The position numbers and the translations under genes were made by a program. This document shows, one piece after another, positions 7,998 through 19,100 of a stretch of 64,000 nucleotides of DNA. The stretch covers positions 1 to 64,000 of the forward strand of contig NZ_BATI01000009.1 of assembly GCF_000467105.1 (NCBI RefSeq), given 5' to 3'. The stretch comes from Aquipseudomonas alcaligenes NBRC 14159. Its GTDB lineage: Bacteria; Pseudomonadota; Gammaproteobacteria; Pseudomonadales; Pseudomonadaceae. The notes below the pieces were generated by a model, which did not search any database, was not told the origin of the DNA, and saw nothing but the letters and a program-made list of their open reading frames with translations. Every line of letters begins with the position of its first letter. Positions within the stretch are counted from its first letter, which is position 1.

Positions 7998-8849
7998 ATG
8001 CACGACCTGCGATTCAGTCGAACGTTTTCCCTGCTGCAACAAGAAGGACACCTAGCCAGAACGTCTCTATTGTCAGGAATTGATTTGCTTTTAAAGGCGA
8101 ACCTCGACGAGAAGAACGTTGGAAAGTTCTACTCGGCATTCTTCCAACTCACAATTGGAATCGAGCGAATACTAAAGCTCGTCGTGATCACCAATCACAT
8201 GCTCGAAAACAGTTACAAGCCCCCAACTGATGACGAACTGAAAAAGAAGTACGGACACAATATCAAGGCGACCTATTTTCATGCGCTATCTGTGCATGAC
8301 AAATGGGCACATCAGAAAGCCTCTACCCCAGCGACTGGAAGCATTGAAGAAAAGATACTGGACTTTCTTCAAGACTTTGCAAACAAGGCTCGCTACTACA
8401 ACCTGCGGGAGCTGAGTAACACCACAGCAGCCCGCGGCCCTCTGGGTGACTGGTACTCAATCTGCAAGAAGATCGCCGGAACAGAGATAGGGCATGTGAA
8501 GCTAAACAAGCATGCTGAGCGCCTTATGCACCAAATGGATCAAGCCGGGATGGTTGGTTACTCCCCGAGATTTGATTTTGACGGGCACCCAATGACGCTA
8601 TTCGACGACTATTGGAGGATGCACTTAATCCAGATGTCCGCCCCACATCTGGTTTGGAAACTCGTCCAGCTCATTACCCCACTATATAACTCCCTGAGAT
8701 ATATCACTTATGAAGCAATGAACTACGAGGACACCGAGCAATTCAAGCTGCCGGTCATTCCCCACCTGTATGAGTTCTTTGTTTTCGCGCTGGCAACGAA
8801 GTCTGACACTCTGCGGAGAAAGTCATGGACTCGTATTTTCCTTGATTAA
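7998..8849 (+). CDS. Prophage cargo protein of unknown function, helical
   Basis: A 283-aa soluble, mostly helical protein, clearly AT-richer than the surrounding phage genes, which suggests recent acquisition. The stretch FYSAFFQLTIGIERILKLVVI followed by charged helices resembles HEPN-type folds by eye, but no clear Rx4-6H motif was found, so no function is claimed. It is the first gene inside attL, far from the lytic genes and on the opposite strand to the late operon. That is the usual place for lysogeny cargo (superinfection exclusion or anti-phage defence). ATG 7998 has AGGA upstream. Confidence 0.7.
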   Translation: MHDLRFSRTFSLLQQEGHLARTSLLSGIDLLLKANLDEKNVGKFYSAFFQLTIGIERILKLVVITNHMLENSYKPPTDDELKKKYGHNIKATYFHALSVHDKWAHQKASTPATGSIEEKILDFLQDFANKARYYNLRELSNTTAARGPLGDWYSICKKIAGTEIGHVKLNKHAERLMHQMDQAGMVGYSPRFDFDGHPMTLFDDYWRMHLIQMSAPHLVWKLVQLITPLYNSLRYITYEAMNYEDTEQFKLPVIPHLYEFFVFALATKSDTLRRKSWTRIFLD

Positions 8850-8917
8850 CTAGGCCCTGGCAGATGGCCATGATCCGCCCTATTCTCAGCAGCTCCACCA
8901 CCAGCAAGGAGCACCCC

Positions 8918-9268
8918 ATGAAACGAATCCTCGCCGGCCTGGCCATCTGCTTCGCGACCGCCACGCCCGCCTTTGCCGCCTGTTACGGCTCCGACAGCTT
9001 CAGCACCTGCACCGATAACGCCGGCAACACCTACAACGTCCAGCGCTTCGGCAACACTACGAACGTGCAGGGGTACGGCGCCAACGGCTCGACCTGGAAC
9101 CAGACCAGCAACACCATCGGCAACACGACTTACCACAACGGGACCGCGGCCGACGGCGGGAGCTGGAACGGCACCAGCACCAACATCGGCGGCACCACTT
9201 ACAACAGCGGCACCGACTCGGATGGCAACGCCTACCAGTCGACGTGCAACCAATTCGGCTGCTACTGA
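8918..9268 (+). CDS. Small secreted Gly/Asn/Thr-rich repeat protein
   Basis: A 116-aa protein with a clean signal peptide (ends ATPAFAA, about residue 20). The mature part has imperfect repeats of the type GNTTN/GSTWNQTSNTIGNTTYHNG/GSWNGTSTNIGGTTYNSG and is nearly free of charge, suggesting stacked beta turns. Two Cys near the N-terminus (CYGSDSFSTC) and two at the C-terminus (CNQFGC) could form disulfides. AAGGAG precedes the ATG. Possible lysogenic-conversion factor; function unknown. Its stop codon is followed at once by the next ATG. Confidence 0.75.
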   Translation: MKRILAGLAICFATATPAFAACYGSDSFSTCTDNAGNTYNVQRFGNTTNVQGYGANGSTWNQTSNTIGNTTYHNGTAADGGSWNGTSTNIGGTTYNSGTDSDGNAYQSTCNQFGCY

Positions 9269-9505
9269 ATGACCTTGATCGACTTCGGGGCCGGGGTAAC
9301 CGGCCTCCTGTTTCTGGGCGGCCTGGTGATGGGCCAGATGCCCAGACACTGGCAGACCACCCGCGGCTGGCTGCTGATCAGCCTGGCCGGAATCCCCCTC
9401 TTCTGCATGGCCATCGCCATCATGGTGAAGGTGCCGATTCTCCTGTTCGGCGTCATGGCCATGGTCTGCTTCCATGCAGGCCGCAGCAGCCGCTGGGGGC
9501 GCTAG
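9269..9505 (+). CDS. Small membrane protein
   Basis: A 78-aa protein with two predicted membrane segments (FGAGVTGLLFLGGLVMG and the region LLISLAGIPLF to LLFGVMAMVCF) and a basic C-terminus. It starts directly after the stop of the secreted protein (TGA then ATG), so the two are probably translated together and may act as a pair. Family not recognised. Confidence 0.65.
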   Translation: MTLIDFGAGVTGLLFLGGLVMGQMPRHWQTTRGWLLISLAGIPLFCMAIAIMVKVPILLFGVMAMVCFHAGRSSRWGR

Positions 9506-9559
9506 TTCTCACCCGAGCGCTCACGGATTACTATCGAGGCCTAATCCAAGGAGGGAAGT

Positions 9560-10135
9560 ATGTCTTGGTGGAAAAACCTCTTTTCAGCGCCCGCCCTGGT
9601 GGTGCCTCCCCTCAGCCCAAACGATGATCCGCTCTACCGCGATGCGGCTATCTACGTGATCGCGTCAGGAAGATGCAGCGCTATCGCGATTCAGAGACAG
9701 CTCTCTGTCGGATACAACAGAGCATGCTCCTTGATTGAAGCGCTCGAGGCCGACCTCATCGTTTCTGAACTTCATTCAGATGGAACGAGGCGCCTCATCA
9801 CGGAGGGGGAGCGAGCAGAGCTGCGGCTTCGACCCTCGAAGGCAGAGCTAGCCCAACAAGCAGAAGCTGCAAGGCAGGCAGACCGCTACAGCTACCTTTT
9901 CGGGAAGTACCTCGACGAGGACATTGCTCGCCGCATCATCACTCAAACCGTGTGGGAAGGCATGACAGCCGGTCAAGTGCATGATGCGTTTGGGGAGCCT
10001 GAAGCCATCGACCAGAAGTATCTGAAAAGAACCTCGCGTGAAGTCTGGAAGTACCATGCGATGGGGGCAAATAGGTATGCCTCTAAGATCATCTTGGAAA
10101 ATGGATTGGTCGTAGGCTGGGACTTCAAAGGCTGA
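9560..10135 (+). CDS. FtsK-gamma-like winged-helix protein with BamE/OmlA-like C-terminus
   Basis: A 191-aa protein. Residues about 20-75 (DPLYRDAAIYVI ... IQRQLSVGYNRACSLIEALEAD) match the FtsK gamma domain, the winged helix that reads KOPS sequences in FtsK. The C-terminal part (ITQTVWEGMTAGQVHDAFGEP) resembles the SmpA/OmlA/BamE-type fold, but with no signal peptide or lipobox, so it would be cytoplasmic. A second gamma-domain protein is encoded at 53046. AAGGAGGGAAGT precedes the ATG. Role unknown; sequence-specific DNA binding is inferred. Confidence 0.7.
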   Translation: MSWWKNLFSAPALVVPPLSPNDDPLYRDAAIYVIASGRCSAIAIQRQLSVGYNRACSLIEALEADLIVSELHSDGTRRLITEGERAELRLRPSKAELAQQAEAARQADRYSYLFGKYLDEDIARRIITQTVWEGMTAGQVHDAFGEPEAIDQKYLKRTSREVWKYHAMGANRYASKIILENGLVVGWDFKG

Positions 10136-10157
10136 TTGAAGCCAGCCCCAACCTGGC

Positions 10158-13100
10158 TCAATGAGTGCTCGCTCTCACCGTCTCGATTCGCTTCCCTGCT
10201 ATCTCCGTCAGCCGGTTCTTAATCACCTGCAGACGATCCAGCTCCCTCCGCTTCCTATCCCCGTCCCAGGCACTTAGTCGCACGATGTCCATCCGGGCCG
10301 TGATCGCGCTCAGCTGTCGCTGCACCTGGCCCAGCGGCTTGCGCATGGCCAGGATGTCGCGCTTCTCGCCTACCAGCTCCCTTGCCTCGTCCATACGGCC
10401 CAGCTCCTGCAGGCGCTTCACGTCGGCATAGACCCGGCCGGACTCCTTCAATCCCTCGTAGAACAGCGTGCTGTAGCGGTCATACGGTGCCGGCGCGCCC
10501 AGGTCCTTGTAGAAACGCCGGATCGGCTGGTACTCGTGCCAGCGCTTGGCCGGCTCGTCCTCGCCTTTGGCCGTGCGCCAGATGGTGTCGATGATGCCGG
10601 CGCCCCAGCCGCCGACCTGGCCCAGGTAGCCCTGGATCAGGTGGTCGGCCTGCAGTGGCGACAGCGTGAAGTCGTCACCCAGTGCCGAGGTGGCCTCTGA
10701 AATCAGGCGGGCGGGCGCCGTCGTGCTGGCCCGGGCGCGTAGCGTCGGGCTGACTTTCTCCATCCCCGCGCTCTCGATAGGGCGGCCGGTGAAGGCGTCC
10801 TTGTTCGAGTACACGTCAAGAGCCGGCTGGAAGGCCTGCGGGACCGGCGAGAACGCGAAGGTCTGGGTCACCATCGCCCAGAGCCGGTCGCGGAACAGCT
10901 TGCCGCTGGCCTTGTCGTCGATGGCCTGCTCGGCCAGGCGCTCGGCCAGGGTGCTGACGGCGCCCACCTCGAATGGCTTGGGCACGAAGAACGCCTGATC
11001 ACCGATGCGGAAGAACCAGTAGCTGTCCTTCTGCCAGTCCTCGAGCTTCCGGTACTCCTCGTCGTCGTGGTTCGACAGGTACAGCATGACACTGGCCAGA
11101 GCCAGAGCGCCGGTCACAACCCCGAAGCGGGCGGCAGCCTGGCGGTCGCTGTCGGTTCCCTTACCGAATGCCACCAGCACGGCCGGCTTGCCGCCGGCGC
11201 GGTAGAGCTTGTCCAGGCCCTGCAGACGAGCATTCAAGAACGGCACAACGCGGATCAGGAAGCGCACCGCTGGCCAGGCTCCCTCCTGGCTGAAGTCCAT
11301 CAGGTCCCTCGCCTCGTAGGCCGCGCGGAGCGTGCCCTGCTCCTGGTTCTGCAGGAAGGCCGCGGCGCGGTTCGCGTTCTCCGCCGTGTTGGCGAAGGAG
11401 TTGTAGGCGTCCCACCCGGCGACCAGCAACTGCGGCACCAGCTTCGGGCCGTCCACCAACTTGGCGCCACGCAGCCCGCGGCGCAGGCCAGCTTTCACCT
11501 CTTCAGGATCCGCGCCGTAGATATGGCCGAAGCTGAAGGCGCCGCCGCTGGCAAGCATCTGGGCGCGGGTCTTCTCGTCGCGGAAAGCCTTGATGCCCTG
11601 GAACATGTTGGCGGCGACGTTCTTACTCACCGGCGTTGTCGCCGCGGCTTGCATCGAATCGCGCAGGAAGTTGGCCAGGATGAACTGGGGTGTAATGGTG
11701 GTCATGTTCGTGAAGACCCGCTTGAACATGGCCATCGCGCGCACCGCGAAGTTGTTCAAGCCTGGGTCTGCCAGCGAGGTCAGCGCCTCGAAGACCAGGG
11801 CGTCATCCACCTGGTAGAACACCCGCTCGCCAGCCTTGAGCACGAAGGTCGACGACTTCGGGTCGCGGGCCGCCTCCGGTACCTGCTTGGCGATACCCAG
11901 CTGCTCGGCGTTGGTGATCGCCTGCTGGGCGGCCTGGTTCTTCAGGCTGGCGGTCAGCAGGTGGTGGAAGTTCATCAGGGTGTTTTCCAGCAGATCGTTC
12001 AGATTCTGCTTGCCGCCCTTCAGCTTCTTGTACGCCTCCTGCCGGCTCAGGCCCTTGGCGGCGCGCGGGCCGGCTGCCTTGGCCTCCTCGTCCATCACCC
12101 GGTAGAACGGGACATAGAACTCGTCCCGCCACATGGCGCGGTTCTCCGAGCTGATGATGCCGGTCTGCTCGGCGATGGCCAGCACGTCGTCCCGGTACTG
12201 CTGGAACTCGCGGAACACCTCGTCGTAGACCTTGGCACGCACACGGCCGTCGGCGGTGGTGCCGCGGTTGATGCCCTTCAGTGCGGCGATGTCCTTGGCG
12301 TCGAACAGATTCTCGCGGCCCTCGGCGGCCAGCTTGGCGGCGCGGTTGCCCGCGATCCAGCCCATGAAGCGCTCGATCTCCGCGGCATCGCCGAGGCGCG
12401 AGAACACCTCGCCCAGGCCCATGCTGCCGTCGTCGCGCATGCCGATTACCTTCTGCTGCTGGTCCAGCACGATACGACCGTTGTGCATCATGGCGTTGAG
12501 CGCGCCCGCGGCGGCCGGCGCCATACGGGCCAGTACCCAGGCGCTGGACGTGATCGAGGATTGCAGGAAGTCGGCGCCGTGCAGCTCCTCGTCCAGCTCT
12601 TTGAGCGCCGCGTACTTGTCGACCAGCCCCCGGCGGAGCTTGGTCATCAGCCGGTCGGTGTGCTCGCGGTACCAGTCGATGGCGCGTTGGCGAACGGTGC
12701 GCGGCGCGATCTTGCGCAGTGCATCCTGCTCGTCGGCATTCAGGTCGGGGTGGGCATCAGCAACGTGCGGCCGGCGGGCGCCGGCCAACGAGTAAAGATT
12801 CTCGTCGGGGTCTACAGATGCTTCAGTTCCGGATCGATCTGCAGCTGCTGCTTGGCCCACTCGGAAGAGGCCTGCATCTCGCGCCGCAGCGATTCGATCT
12901 CGGAGTTGCTCAGGCGATAGCTGTCCCTTGTCGAACGTGAGGAGTGTTCGAGCTTCAGATTGGGTGAGGCCTTCGAGGCCGTAGCCGAAGGTGTCACGCC
13001 ACCAAGGTTCGATGCTGCCGTATTTGCCACGGACTTCCGCCAGAGTGGATGGGTCAAGCGATAGCTTGCGGGAGTAGTTCTTACCGGTCAAGGCGACCGC

Positions 13101-16100
13101 TCCGACTACCCGACCGCCGTTGTCCTCGATGTGGGTCTTCAGCTGGGCCAGGGTGCCGCCCTGGGTCAGGGTGTCATCCAGGATCAGGTAGTCGCCCACC
13201 GCCACCTTACCTGCGAAGGTCGGCTGGTTGGCGATGCGCTCCAGGGCGCTGGACTGGGTGCGGCCGACCTTCTCGGCCTGCACCGGCGCCGTATCGGTCT
13301 CCAGTCCGAGGCGCTGGGCGAGGACCTCGGCCGCCATCAGCGGGATTCGGTTCTTCCCTGCCCCCTCGACGGCCAGCACCGGCACGATGCGCGGCTGGCT
13401 GCCTTCCGGAATCAACGCCCGCACCTGCTCCACGAACTCCGGGGTCACGGCGTCGCGGGCCAAGCGCAGCGCGGCGCCGTCGTCGCCGGCCTTAGCCGCC
13501 TCGTAGTCCGGGTGCTTGTTCAGGAAGCTGAGCGGGTGCGCCAGCACAGTATCCGGAAACTCCTTGGACCAGCCGCGGCGGGAGTACAGCACCGCCTGGT
13601 CTGCGCCCTGCTGGCCGTTCTGCCGGCGCAACCAGGCCCGCGACTGCTCGCCCAGGGCCAGGATGTCGGTATAGGTCCAAGGCACCTGGGGGAACAGCTG
13701 GCGCAGCAGCTCGCGAATCTTCGAGAGCACCCGCTGCAGCATGGTCGGGCGGTCGCCGTCCTCGAGGAGATGCGCGACCATCTCCTGCGCAACGAGCACG
13801 CGCTGCTGCTTGGCGTCGAGGCGCTCCAGCACAGAGGCATAGGCGTCGCGAATCTGACCGATGCGCTGCCGGCCCTTGGCTGTGGCCTGCTGGCTGGAGT
13901 AGAGCCGCTCCATGACGGTATCCAGCTCCTCGCCGAGCAGGCCTCGAATGCCGCGATGCCCAACCTCCTCATGCACCGCGGTGTAGATCGCATCGGCCAG
14001 GCTGCTGTGGTTGCCGGCGACGACGTAGGTTTTCCCCGAGCTGCGCACACCGCGCAGGTCCTGCGGGGCCACGCCATCACGCTTCGCACGGGTGCGGGTC
14101 GACAGCGGCAGGTCCTCGAAGTCCTGAACCACCTCGACGCCGGCCAGCTCCGGCGAAGCCTTCAGGGCCTCGCGCAGCTGATCGGCCGACACCTGCACAC
14201 CTTGCTCGGCGCCCTCCTGCTGTTCGCCGCCCTGGCGATACAGCTGGACACCAGCGTCGGTCTCGCGGGTCTCGATGGCATCCACGAGCTTGTCGAAGGC
14301 CTGGTTGATTGCCTTGCGCTCTGCACCAGTCGGGAACGGGCGTTTCCAGCCCCAGGGTGTAGGGATGGCAGCCTGCTCGGGGCCGTAGTTCAGGAACGGG
14401 CTGCTGCCGCCCTGCTCGGCAACCTTGTCCTCGACGTAGCCCTGGAAGGCGCGCGCCGCCATCTCGTGCGGCGTGGTCCAGTAGTCGGTACCGCGGCCCT
14501 GGTCCAGCTCCTTGGCGTCCATGGCAAACTGAGTCGGCACGCGCCTGGTCTTCTGCTCGCCGTCTTGAGCCTCTGCCAGCATCTTCAGGCGAGACGAGTA
14601 GTGACCCATGACGCCGCGCAGGCGGTCCAGCTCGCCGTTGCTGTCGGCGCTGAAGCCGCTCCGGCCGCGCACGGCCTTGTAGATCGCGCTGATTTGCTCC
14701 AGTGCGTCGTTGGTCCAGCGCATACCGCTGAAGGCATTACGGCGCGACAGCTTGGCGTCCGGCTTCGTAGAGCGAAGCTCGGTATCAAGCTGCACGCCTT
14801 CGAGGATCTGCTGGGCCACGGTATCGAACGCGGCCAGTTGTTCCGCGGTCGCCGGCTTGTTGTAGCGCTTCCAGTACTTCGGGTCTTTCTGCTCCGCCAG
14901 GTCGGTACGCAGGCGGTCCAGGCGCTCGGCGACCTCCTTGCGGGAGCGGGCCACGAAGTTGTCGGCGCGGGCGGTGTCCTCCACGTACTGCTCGGCCTTG
15001 TGCTGCATGGTGTCCATCAGCTCCTTGTAGGCCAGGCGCACCTCCGACCGAACACCGGAGCCGGTCCGCCTGAATCCCGAGCTGACAGCCTCGCGCTCGA
15101 AGTTGCCGGAGGTCTTGAGCGAGCGGGTACCGTCCTCGTCGGTCACCCACTCGGCCGAGGCCTTCCCGTCCTGACGACCGAAATAGTGGTCAAGGGCATG
15201 GAACCATTCGTGCGCCAGGGAGCCGGCGCCGTTCATCTTGGTCAGGTTGATCGCCACCTTCCCCGGCTCATAGTGCGCGCGGGCGCCGCTAAGGCCGTGG
15301 CCACGAGCACCGAAGGCCAGGGCCAGCTCGCCGTTCAGGCTGATCGCCTTGGGCGGAATGTCCATCACCTCGGCCAGGTCGAGCAGGCCGTCGTAGGCGT
15401 CGTCGAGCAGTTGCTGCCGCTCTTCCTGGTTGTTCCAGTTGCCGAACTCGACCCCTCGGAAGCCGAAGGTCTCGATAAAGGCGCTGTCCCTGACCGGACC
15501 ATCACGGCGCGCGGCGCCGATGCGCTGGGCATTCGCCGGCCGCGGCAGGTCCGCCTCGCCAAAGGTGGTGTTGGTCTCGATGATCTGCTGCGCGTTGACG
15601 GCCATGTATTCCATAGCCGCCTCACGGCTCGGGAACACCTGGTCAACGACCTTCACGCGCTTGTAATCGCTGATGGACCGCCAAATCTCGAAGCCATCAC
15701 CATCGCCCTGACGCTGCGACACGACGCGATGCTTCAGAGCAACCGCGATCAGCGGGATGGCCTGCTCGGCTTCCTCGCGTGTGGCGTAGCTGCCGACCTT
15801 CTTGGGCTGCTTCTTCCAGTCCTTGAGCCGGCTATCGCGCACTTCCCAGCGCCCGACGTCGGCAGGGTTGGTGCTGCTGACCACCTCGGAAATCTCGAAC
15901 CGACGCGCCCAAGCCGGTCGCGTGTCGCTTTCAGCTGTGCGACCAGTGCGGGGGCCGGTGGATACAGCACGATCCTTGCGCGCACCTCCGATCTTCTCGC
16001 CGAAGTCCTCGATCTTCGCCTTCGCCTCGCCACGGGTGCGCGGCGCAAACATATCGTTCTGCCCACGAGCCTCGGCCACGTCGGCTGGACGATCAGATCC

Positions 16101-19100
16101 GGTAAGGGTGAAGTCGGCGCGGTCGCGGTCTGCTTGCGCCTTCTGCTCGGCCTGGCGTCGTGCCTCGGCCTCTGCCTGCTCGGCCGCCCGCTGCTGGGCG
16201 GCCTGCTCCGTCAGGCTTCGTTCGGTCTGCTGCTCGAGTCCGAATGGTTCGACTTTGCCAGCTTCTCGCGGGCCAGGTCGCGCAGGCGCTCGCTGCTGGC
16301 GATCTTGTCCGCCATCAGCTTGCCGTAGGGGCTCTCCTGCCACAGCTTCTCGGCCAGCTGCTCCTGCTCCGTACTCAAGGCTTTCGGCTCGGCTTTCTTC
16401 TCGCTCGTCATACTCGTCCTCGTAGCGCTGGGCCTCTGCCAGCAGCTGCTCGTCGTGGGCCTTAGCGGCCTCCAGGTGCTCGCGCACCCTGTTCGCTACA
16501 TCGACACCATGCTCTTCTTCGACCTGAGCAATATAGGCTTCAAACCGCTGCTGCTCACGCTCAATCTCGTCAGCATAACGCTGTTGCAGTTCACGCTCCA
16601 TCTGCTCCTGCTGCGCCTTCGAGCCAGCAGCGAAATGCGTGGTGCCATTCAGCTCGTCACGCAGGGCCTGCTGCAGCCACGGGACGCCGCCCAGGTTGTC
16701 CATCTCGCCGGCGGGAATGTAGCCGTGCTGGTCCAGCAGCGACGCCATGTCGTCGACGCTGGTTCCGGTCTTGTCGCTCCAGAGCGCACCCACCCCGGGC
16801 ACATGCTTGTTGCCTTTGCTGTCGCCCGTAGTGTCCTCGCGCCACTCGGTCTTGAGCCAGCCCAGGCGGATGGTTGCTTGCAGCAGCGAATCGCGGTCCC
16901 GATCCACGTTGCGGCGCGGTCCCTTACTCGCAACCGGCTTGGCGCGGCGGGGCTCTTGCTGGGCAGGCGCAGCCGGCTTCGCCAGGTCGCCGCCCTTCAG
17001 CCACTGCTTGAACTCCGCCACCGGCATCGCCGAGACCTTGCCCATCTGCCAGTCGGCGTCGAAGTTGCTGCGGTACGCGGCCACGGCCGACTCCTGGTCG
17101 GGGAAGCCGATCATCACCTTGTGCTCGTCGAAACTGCCGTCCTGCTGATTCAGCTGATCGACGACGAACACCTGGCCGCTCTCCTCCTGCGGCCCCAGGT
17201 AGACGTCCACCTGCTCGCCGTCGGCGCCGGTGGTGCGACGGATGTAGCCGTAGTGGTCGCTCATTGTGTGGCGCCATTCGCTGCCGTCCGGTCGCCGGCC
17301 ACTGCGCTCGGAGCCCCGCGGGTTCTCGATGGACAACTCCAGGCCGTGCACGCGCACCTTGCCTTTCTTGTAGTTGCCCGCCTCGATCTGGGCGGCGGTC
17401 GGCGCCGGCAGCTCGTTGGTCGGCGAAGTGGCCGCCTCGTTGGCCTTCATGTCGAGCGGCCGCATCTCGTGCCGTACCTGTTCCGGCTGCACCTGGATGG
17501 CATAGCCGCCCTGCACGCGAATGACGCGCGGCTCTCGGCCGGCGGCGCGGGCGTCACGGAATGCCTTGCTCGCCTCGGCACCCTTGGGCGCATCGAACGG
17601 CTTGCCATTGGGCTTGCGCAGCAGCTCGCCGCGGGAGCGGTCGCGCGGCTGGGCGGTCGGGGCCTGCTGGTCCATACCGCGGCCACCCTGCACCTGATCG
17701 CTCGGGACCTGTGGCGCCACCGGGCCGCGCTGAGCGTTGCCCTGGCCGTCCACCACGATGGTCTCCGGCGCCGGCAGCGCAGCGCGCTCCGGCTCGGCGT
17801 CGATCGTCAGCGGGTCTCGCTGCTGCTCGGCCTGCTGCTGGCGGGCGCCGAGCTGCAGCTGGCCCTCCAGCGGCGCGGGCTCTCCGCGCGGGCTCTGCTG
17901 ATCCATGCCCGGGCCGCCGCCCAGGTTGGCCGGGTCGTTCTGCGGGTTGACCCAGTTGCGGGCCTGCTGGGCCGGCTGCTGCTCGCCGTCCACGTTGCGC
18001 ACCGGGCCGGTGTCCTGCACGTTGCCCTGGCTGTCGCCGTAGAACACCTGCTCCGGTGGCGGCAGGCCAGCCAGGCCTGGCGCTGGCAGCGCCGCAGGCT
18101 CGGGCGTGTTCTCGAAATCGGCATCTGCCTCGCCCTGCTGGCGCGCCGGGGCCTTGCCTTCGCCCAGGGCCGCACCGAGAGAAGCATGGCCAGCGCCGCC
18201 AAGGGCACCCAGCACGGCATCGCCGAAGGTGTTTTCTGTCAGGCTGCGCTGCTCGCCGAGCGCGTCGTTGGTCGAGGCCCTGGCCGCCACCGTCTCGGCA
18301 ACCTCCTGCAGGCCTTCGGCTGGAGCATCGAACACCAGGCCGGCAGCCAGGCGCTGCCCGACACCACCGCCCACCATCTTCTGCAGCGGGCCCAGGGTGA
18401 ACTGGGTGGCCAGGCCGCCGAGCGCGCCCACAGGCGCGGCACCGCTGAACGCTGCATCGCGCCCCATCAGCGCCAGCTCCGCACGGGCCTCTGGCTCGGC
18501 CAGCTTCTCGCGCAGGGCGCGGTAGACCTCCGACGACTTCTGCAGCTCGGCGTCAGGGGTCTCCTGGATGCGCTGCTCCACCTCATTGGCAGCAGCGCCG
18601 CCGGCCTGGAGGCCTCCGGTTGCCATCATGGCGGTGGACTGCGCCTGGCCCGACTTACCGCGGGTTGCGATCAGCACGCCGGCTTGTGGAGCAAACTGGC
18701 CCACCAGGCCAGCCATCTGCAGGCCGTAGCCCGCAGCGCTCGGGTCCTCGCCGAAATCCCAGGTTTCAGGGGCCAGAACGTCGCCGGTCGGCGTGCTCTG
18801 GGCAAGCGCGTCCTTGGCGGCCTGGCTCTTGCTGTCTGCGACAGCCTGGCCCTTCTCGTCCAGCCAGCCGCCGGCCGCACGCGCGGCCGGGTCTATGGCG
18901 TCGGCGGCCAGCTCACGCAGAGACCTGATCTTGGGCAGCTCGGTGCCGTCAGGCAGGGTATTCGACAGCCCCCGGTCCTCCGGTCGGATCATATCGCCGA
19001 CGCCACTGACGATAGCCCCGGTGCCCTTCAGCAGGCCGGCACCGGCCTCCTTCACGAAGTCCATAGCCCCGACCTCGCCCTGATCGGCTGTCGGCTGCGA

